Assembly: GCA_035628875.1 (NCBI GenBank)
Contig: DASPIZ010000044.1
Coordinates: forward strand, 65,484-129,483
Direction: 5' to 3'
DNA from: Ohtaekwangia sp035628875
Lineage (GTDB): Bacteria; Bacteroidota; Bacteroidia; Cytophagales; Cyclobacteriaceae
Length of the DNA: 64,000 nt
The notes beneath the pieces were generated by a model that saw nothing but the letters and a program-made list of their open reading frames with translations, was not told the origin of the DNA and made no database searches. Below, in pieces: positions 61,045 through 64,000 of this stretch (the stretch's first letter is position 1; every line of letters starts with the position of its first letter). A program made the position numbers and the translations under genes.

Positions 61045-62426
61045 TGATCGAGCGCTTTGAAATATTTTTTAGCTTCTGCCATAACCTTCGGCGCGAGTAT
61101 AAAACCGGATAACATCGTAGGTACCGCCATTAGTGCATACGCAACATCAATGATGTTCATGACGTCGCGCATCGAAAGGATAGCACCAAATACAATGGTG
61201 ATGAGATAAAAATAATTATAATACTTTCCGGCTGTTACACCCAGTAAAAAAGAAATGGCCTTATTTCCATAATAGCTGTAAGAGAACAACGAAGTAATCG
61301 CAAAGAAAAAGGCACACAAAAGTAACAGCCATTTCCCAGTTGGGCCTAATGCAGTTTGGAATGCCGTAGTCGTTAATGTAACACCATCTGCCTCAGTTGT
61401 TCTCCAGACATCCGTTACCAAAATCGCGAGCGCCGTAAGTGTACAGACTATAAGTGTATCGATAGCAGGACTAAGCATTGAAACAAGACCTTCGCGAATG
61501 GGTTCGGTGCTTTTGGATGCGCCTAGTGCCATTGGTGCTGTTCCTATTCCGGCTTCATTCGAAAAAGAAGCTCTTCTTACACCTGCAACAATAAGTCCTC
61601 CCACTAATCCGCCAAGGGCGGGTTCTCCACGGTAATGTTCCGCCGAAAACGCATCTGTTATTATCATGAGAAAGTGCGAAGGAATTTTTTTGATGTTCAA
61701 TATGAGAATGGCTGTGACACAAACAAAATACAATACAATCATGAGCGGAACCATTTTACCTGCCCAGTTACCGATGCGTTGTATTCCTCCGATAATGACA
61801 ATACCCGAAATGGTCATTAAAATGCATCCTACAATAAATTTGGCTTTATCGATTTCAAAACTACCTATGAAAAATGAAGAAGATTTTATTCCTGTGGCAG
61901 GTAATCCTATATCAGTTATTATTTGCGTAAGCTGATTCGCCTGAAAGATCGGTAAGCATCCGATTGTAGCACAAATACAAAACAAGACCGCAAGGGGGTA
62001 CCACGGTTTTCCAAGTGCTTCGCGAATAACATACATGGGCCCTCCCTGAATCGTTCCCGCCGAATCTTTGCCCCGATACATTATCGAGAGGGAACTGGTA
62101 AAGAAGTTTGTCGACATTCCAACGAAGGCGGTGATCCACATCCAGAATAGCGCTCCCGGTCCGCCAATAGTAATTGCCGCCGCTACGCCTGCAATGTTTC
62201 CCATCCCTACTGTTGACGCTAAGGCTGTGGACAAAGCTTCGTATGCATTGATTTGTCCGGGATCGTTGGGGTTGTTGTATTTACCCCGTAGAATGGCGAT
62301 GGTATGTTTGATATATTTATAAGGAATAAATCGCGAATAGAAAAAAAAGAATAACCCGCCTAGGATGAGTAGAAACAAAACAGGTGTCCATATTCCGGTG
62401 GCGATATTCCCAATAATTTCACTCAT
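61038..62426 (-). CDS. Sodium:alanine/glycine symporter (AGCS family)
   Basis: 462 residues, about 11 membrane helices. AGCS blocks: EALSTALASTVGMGNIAGVAAAITIGGPGALFWMW and the later RASFSNEAGIGTAPMALGASKSTEPIREGLVSMLSPAIDT. Takes up alanine or glycine with Na+. It ends in a repeat block and has no adjacent partner. Confidence 0.94.
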   Translation of the reverse strand: MSEIIGNIATGIWTPVLFLLILGGLFFFFYSRFIPYKYIKHTIAILRGKYNNPNDPGQINAYEALSTALASTVGMGNIAGVAAAITIGGPGALFWMWITAFVGMSTNFFTSSLSIMYRGKDSAGTIQGGPMYVIREALGKPWYPLAVLFCICATIGCLPIFQANQLTQIITDIGLPATGIKSSSFFIGSFEIDKAKFIVGCILMTISGIVIIGGIQRIGNWAGKMVPLMIVLYFVCVTAILILNIKKIPSHFLMIITDAFSAEHYRGEPALGGLVGGLIVAGVRRASFSNEAGIGTAPMALGASKSTEPIREGLVSMLSPAIDTLIVCTLTALAILVTDVWRTTEADGVTLTTTAFQTALGPTGKWLLLLCAFFFAITSLFSYSYYGNKAISFLLGVTAGKYYNYFYLITIVFGAILSMRDVMNIIDVAYALMAVPTMLSGFILAPKVMAEAKKYFKALDQS

Positions 62427-62512
62427 GATTCAGGTTAATGTATCGCTAAGATAAGCACAAACTGTAAAGGGGAAAGTAAAATGGAAAGTATGCTCAGAAA
62501 AGACTACAACCA

Positions 62513-63601
62513 TCAGGCGGAATTGAGCGGGCGTACTTTTTGTTCAAAATTTTTCTTATTGGAAACGATCATCCAGTTACACAGCTGATAAAGTAGCCGT
62601 GCACCAACATTGGCATCCCAGTCTGAATGCGGAGCCGGAGCCACTTCGTTTAAATCAAACCCGATGATCTTTTTGTTCGCATGCACCAGTTTTTTGATCA
62701 GGTGGATAATCTGGTGAAATTCGAAACCACCGGCTACTGGTGTGCCTGTATTCGGACAAAGTTTCGGATCTAATCCATCAATATCGAAACTGATATAAAC
62801 ATTGTCTGGCAATACATGAATAATTTCATCACATATGGTATCCCAGTTTTTTCCGGCATACATGGTTGATTTGATGTCCTCATCAAAAAAAGTAATGATG
62901 CGGCCCTTTGATCGGGTGATGGCATTCATTTCTTCTTCACACAAATCGCGAATGCCTACTTGTACCAGTTTTTTAACCGATGGTATTTTCAAAGCGTTGT
63001 GCATGATGGATGCGTGAGAATAAGTGAATCCCTGATAAGCTTTTCTGAGGTCGGCATGTGCATCAATCTGAAGAATACCAAAGCGATCATAGTGTTCATG
63101 CAGCGCACGCCAGTACCCCAGCGGAATACTGTGATCACCGCCGACAAGCGCAACCATTTTACCTTCTTTTAATAATTTTTGTGTGATTGATTTTACGTAA
63201 ATGTTTAAAGTTTCACACGCCTCATTGATTTTTTGCAGGACTGGATCTTTCTTAAGGTAAGGTTCATCCCTGGAAAACCGGCTGATGTGTTCGGCTGCCA
63301 GCATTCGTAGTTTGTTGCCTTCTTCAATCAGGTTTTCAGGAATGGGCAACATACTGATACCAGACTTCCAGGCATCTGGAATATCTTTCATAAAAAGATC
63401 AACCTGCGTTGAGGCGTCAAGGACACCGCGAGGACCAAAAGCAGCGCCACTGTGATAAGAAACAGTTACTTCCCACGGAACGGGTACAACGACAAGGCTA
63501 CCCGTTTCAGGTGTAAAAGGTAATCCGAATAATTGCCCGGAAACGCCTGGGCCATTCGGATCAAACTGCTCAACGGCAGATCTTACTTCAGCGGGCATCA
63601 C
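62513..63601 (-). CDS. Agmatinase/arginase-family ureohydrolase
   Basis: 362 residues, about 50 longer at the N-terminus than typical speB products. Mn ligands are in GGDHSIPLGY (His), QIDAHADLRKAY (Asp-x-His-x-Asp) and ISFDIDGLDPKLCPNTGTPVAGG (Asp-x-Asp). The family includes agmatinase, arginase and formimidoylglutamase; GFEFHQIIHLIKK and DLNEVAPAPHSD match the agmatinase-like group in Bacteroidota. It hydrolyses a guanidino compound to urea and an amine; substrate is unproved. Start ATG 63601, with ATG 63598 directly after. Confidence 0.9.
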   Translation of the reverse strand: MMPAEVRSAVEQFDPNGPGVSGQLFGLPFTPETGSLVVVPVPWEVTVSYHSGAAFGPRGVLDASTQVDLFMKDIPDAWKSGISMLPIPENLIEEGNKLRMLAAEHISRFSRDEPYLKKDPVLQKINEACETLNIYVKSITQKLLKEGKMVALVGGDHSIPLGYWRALHEHYDRFGILQIDAHADLRKAYQGFTYSHASIMHNALKIPSVKKLVQVGIRDLCEEEMNAITRSKGRIITFFDEDIKSTMYAGKNWDTICDEIIHVLPDNVYISFDIDGLDPKLCPNTGTPVAGGFEFHQIIHLIKKLVHANKKIIGFDLNEVAPAPHSDWDANVGARLLYQLCNWMIVSNKKNFEQKVRPLNSA

Positions 63602-63613
63602 AGATTCAATGGT

Positions 63614-64000
63614 TTAAAGGTTAACGTTTTCAGACTCTATATAATGAATTAATTCACCCGTTCCTTCACTTACTTCCTGCCATGTATTTGTGTTGAACTG
63701 AATAATTGCCATGCCTGCCGGAACCATTTCTCCAATATCTGCTTTTGTAAGATACTCTGCGAGGTAAGAGATCACAGGATTATGCCCAACACACATCACA
63801 TGATGAAGATTATCCTCAAGCTGAGAAATAAATTGAAAAAAAGTACGTGTTGATGCATCATAGAGCTCTTCTTGTAGTATAATACGCTCTAAATCAAATT
63901 CCAGCGCACCTGCAATTAGCCGGGCTGTTTCTTTTGCGCGTTCTGCAACGCTGCACATGATAACTTCGGGCAAAGTTTTTTGCTTTTTTAAATAGGTTGC
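63614..64000 (-). CDS. SixA-like histidine phosphatase, cut by window end
   Basis: The frame is open to base 64000 (reading ATYLKKQKTLPEVIMCSVAER at the edge), so the gene begins outside the window; the shorter reading from a TTG at 63973 is not the start. Blocks IMCSVAERAKETARLIAG and VMCVGHNPVISYLAEYL (second catalytic His) are those of the phosphohistidine phosphatase SixA group; the RHG motif lies outside. Ends 12 bases after the agmatinase-like gene's start, so they may be one transcript. Confidence 0.85.
   Translation of the reverse strand, partial: ATYLKKQKTLPEVIMCSVAERAKETARLIAGALEFDLERIILQEELYDASTRTFFQFISQLEDNLHHVMCVGHNPVISYLAEYLTKADIGEMVPAGMAIIQFNTNTWQEVSEGTGELIHYIESENVNL

Noticed and set aside
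1..64000. CRISPR array, prophage or insertion sequence
   Set aside because: No regular direct repeats with unique spacers, no integrase, capsid or transposase ORF was found.

Overview
The window looks like the chromosome of a Bacteroidota bacterium, probably Cytophagales-like. The signs are: C-terminal type IX secretion (T9SS) sorting domains, signal peptides ending in AQ/GQ, an XrtF-type exosortase, a DUF6089 outer-membrane barrel, a few TAnnTTTG promoter -7 boxes, almost no strong Shine-Dalgarno sequences, and moderate GC. I see no prophage, no IS transposase and no CRISPR array.

Layout. (1) 1-19212 is a cell-surface region. It holds two phosphoglycosyl transferases, a PglD-like acetyltransferase, an exosortase with its usual partner, a PglE-like aminotransferase, three giant paralogous T9SS cargo proteins, a 71-aa protein with an exosortase-type sorting tail, and a PglF/WbpM-like dehydratase. 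Together the sugar enzymes can make and load a UDP-diNAc-bacillosamine-like sugar, with the exported proteins encoded between them. (2) 19213-44106 is mostly housekeeping: sucC, a LolD-like ATPase, mtaB, a phosphohexomutase, 4-hydroxyphenylpyruvate dioxygenase, trpS, glutaryl-CoA dehydrogenase, a tryptophan dioxygenase relative, a MORN-type protein, an M61 peptidase, aconitase with a histone-H1-like tail, a MarR regulator, folE and queD. (3) 44107-54840 has a 52-aa secreted peptide missed by length cut-offs, cysH, an SDR epimerase, a Na+/H+ antiporter and a compact minus-strand SUF iron-sulfur operon (sufB-C-D-S, a coiled-coil ORF, sufE, a DUF59 gene, bacilliredoxin) next to an Lrp/AsnC regulator. 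(4) 54841-55506 is a gene-free strip with two tandem tRNA-like RNAs, a plausible promoter and a strong terminator. (5) 55507-64000 holds an acyl-CoA ligase, a TerB protein, two Na+-coupled amino-acid transporters, a conserved protein of unknown function, an agmatinase-family enzyme and a SixA-like phosphatase cut by the window edge.

The intergenic gaps carry several repeat families: arrays of GTTCAAAG-type words, GAGCTACGAGC-type words, a GTCATCCTGAA/TGAAGGATC element, a CGCAAAG/CACAAAG element, and a 232-bp element with perfect 13-bp inverted ends. The most unusual items are the tandem tRNA-like RNAs with no usable anticodon loop, the lysine-rich tail on aconitase, and the mix of exosortase, T9SS cargo and bacillosamine-type genes.
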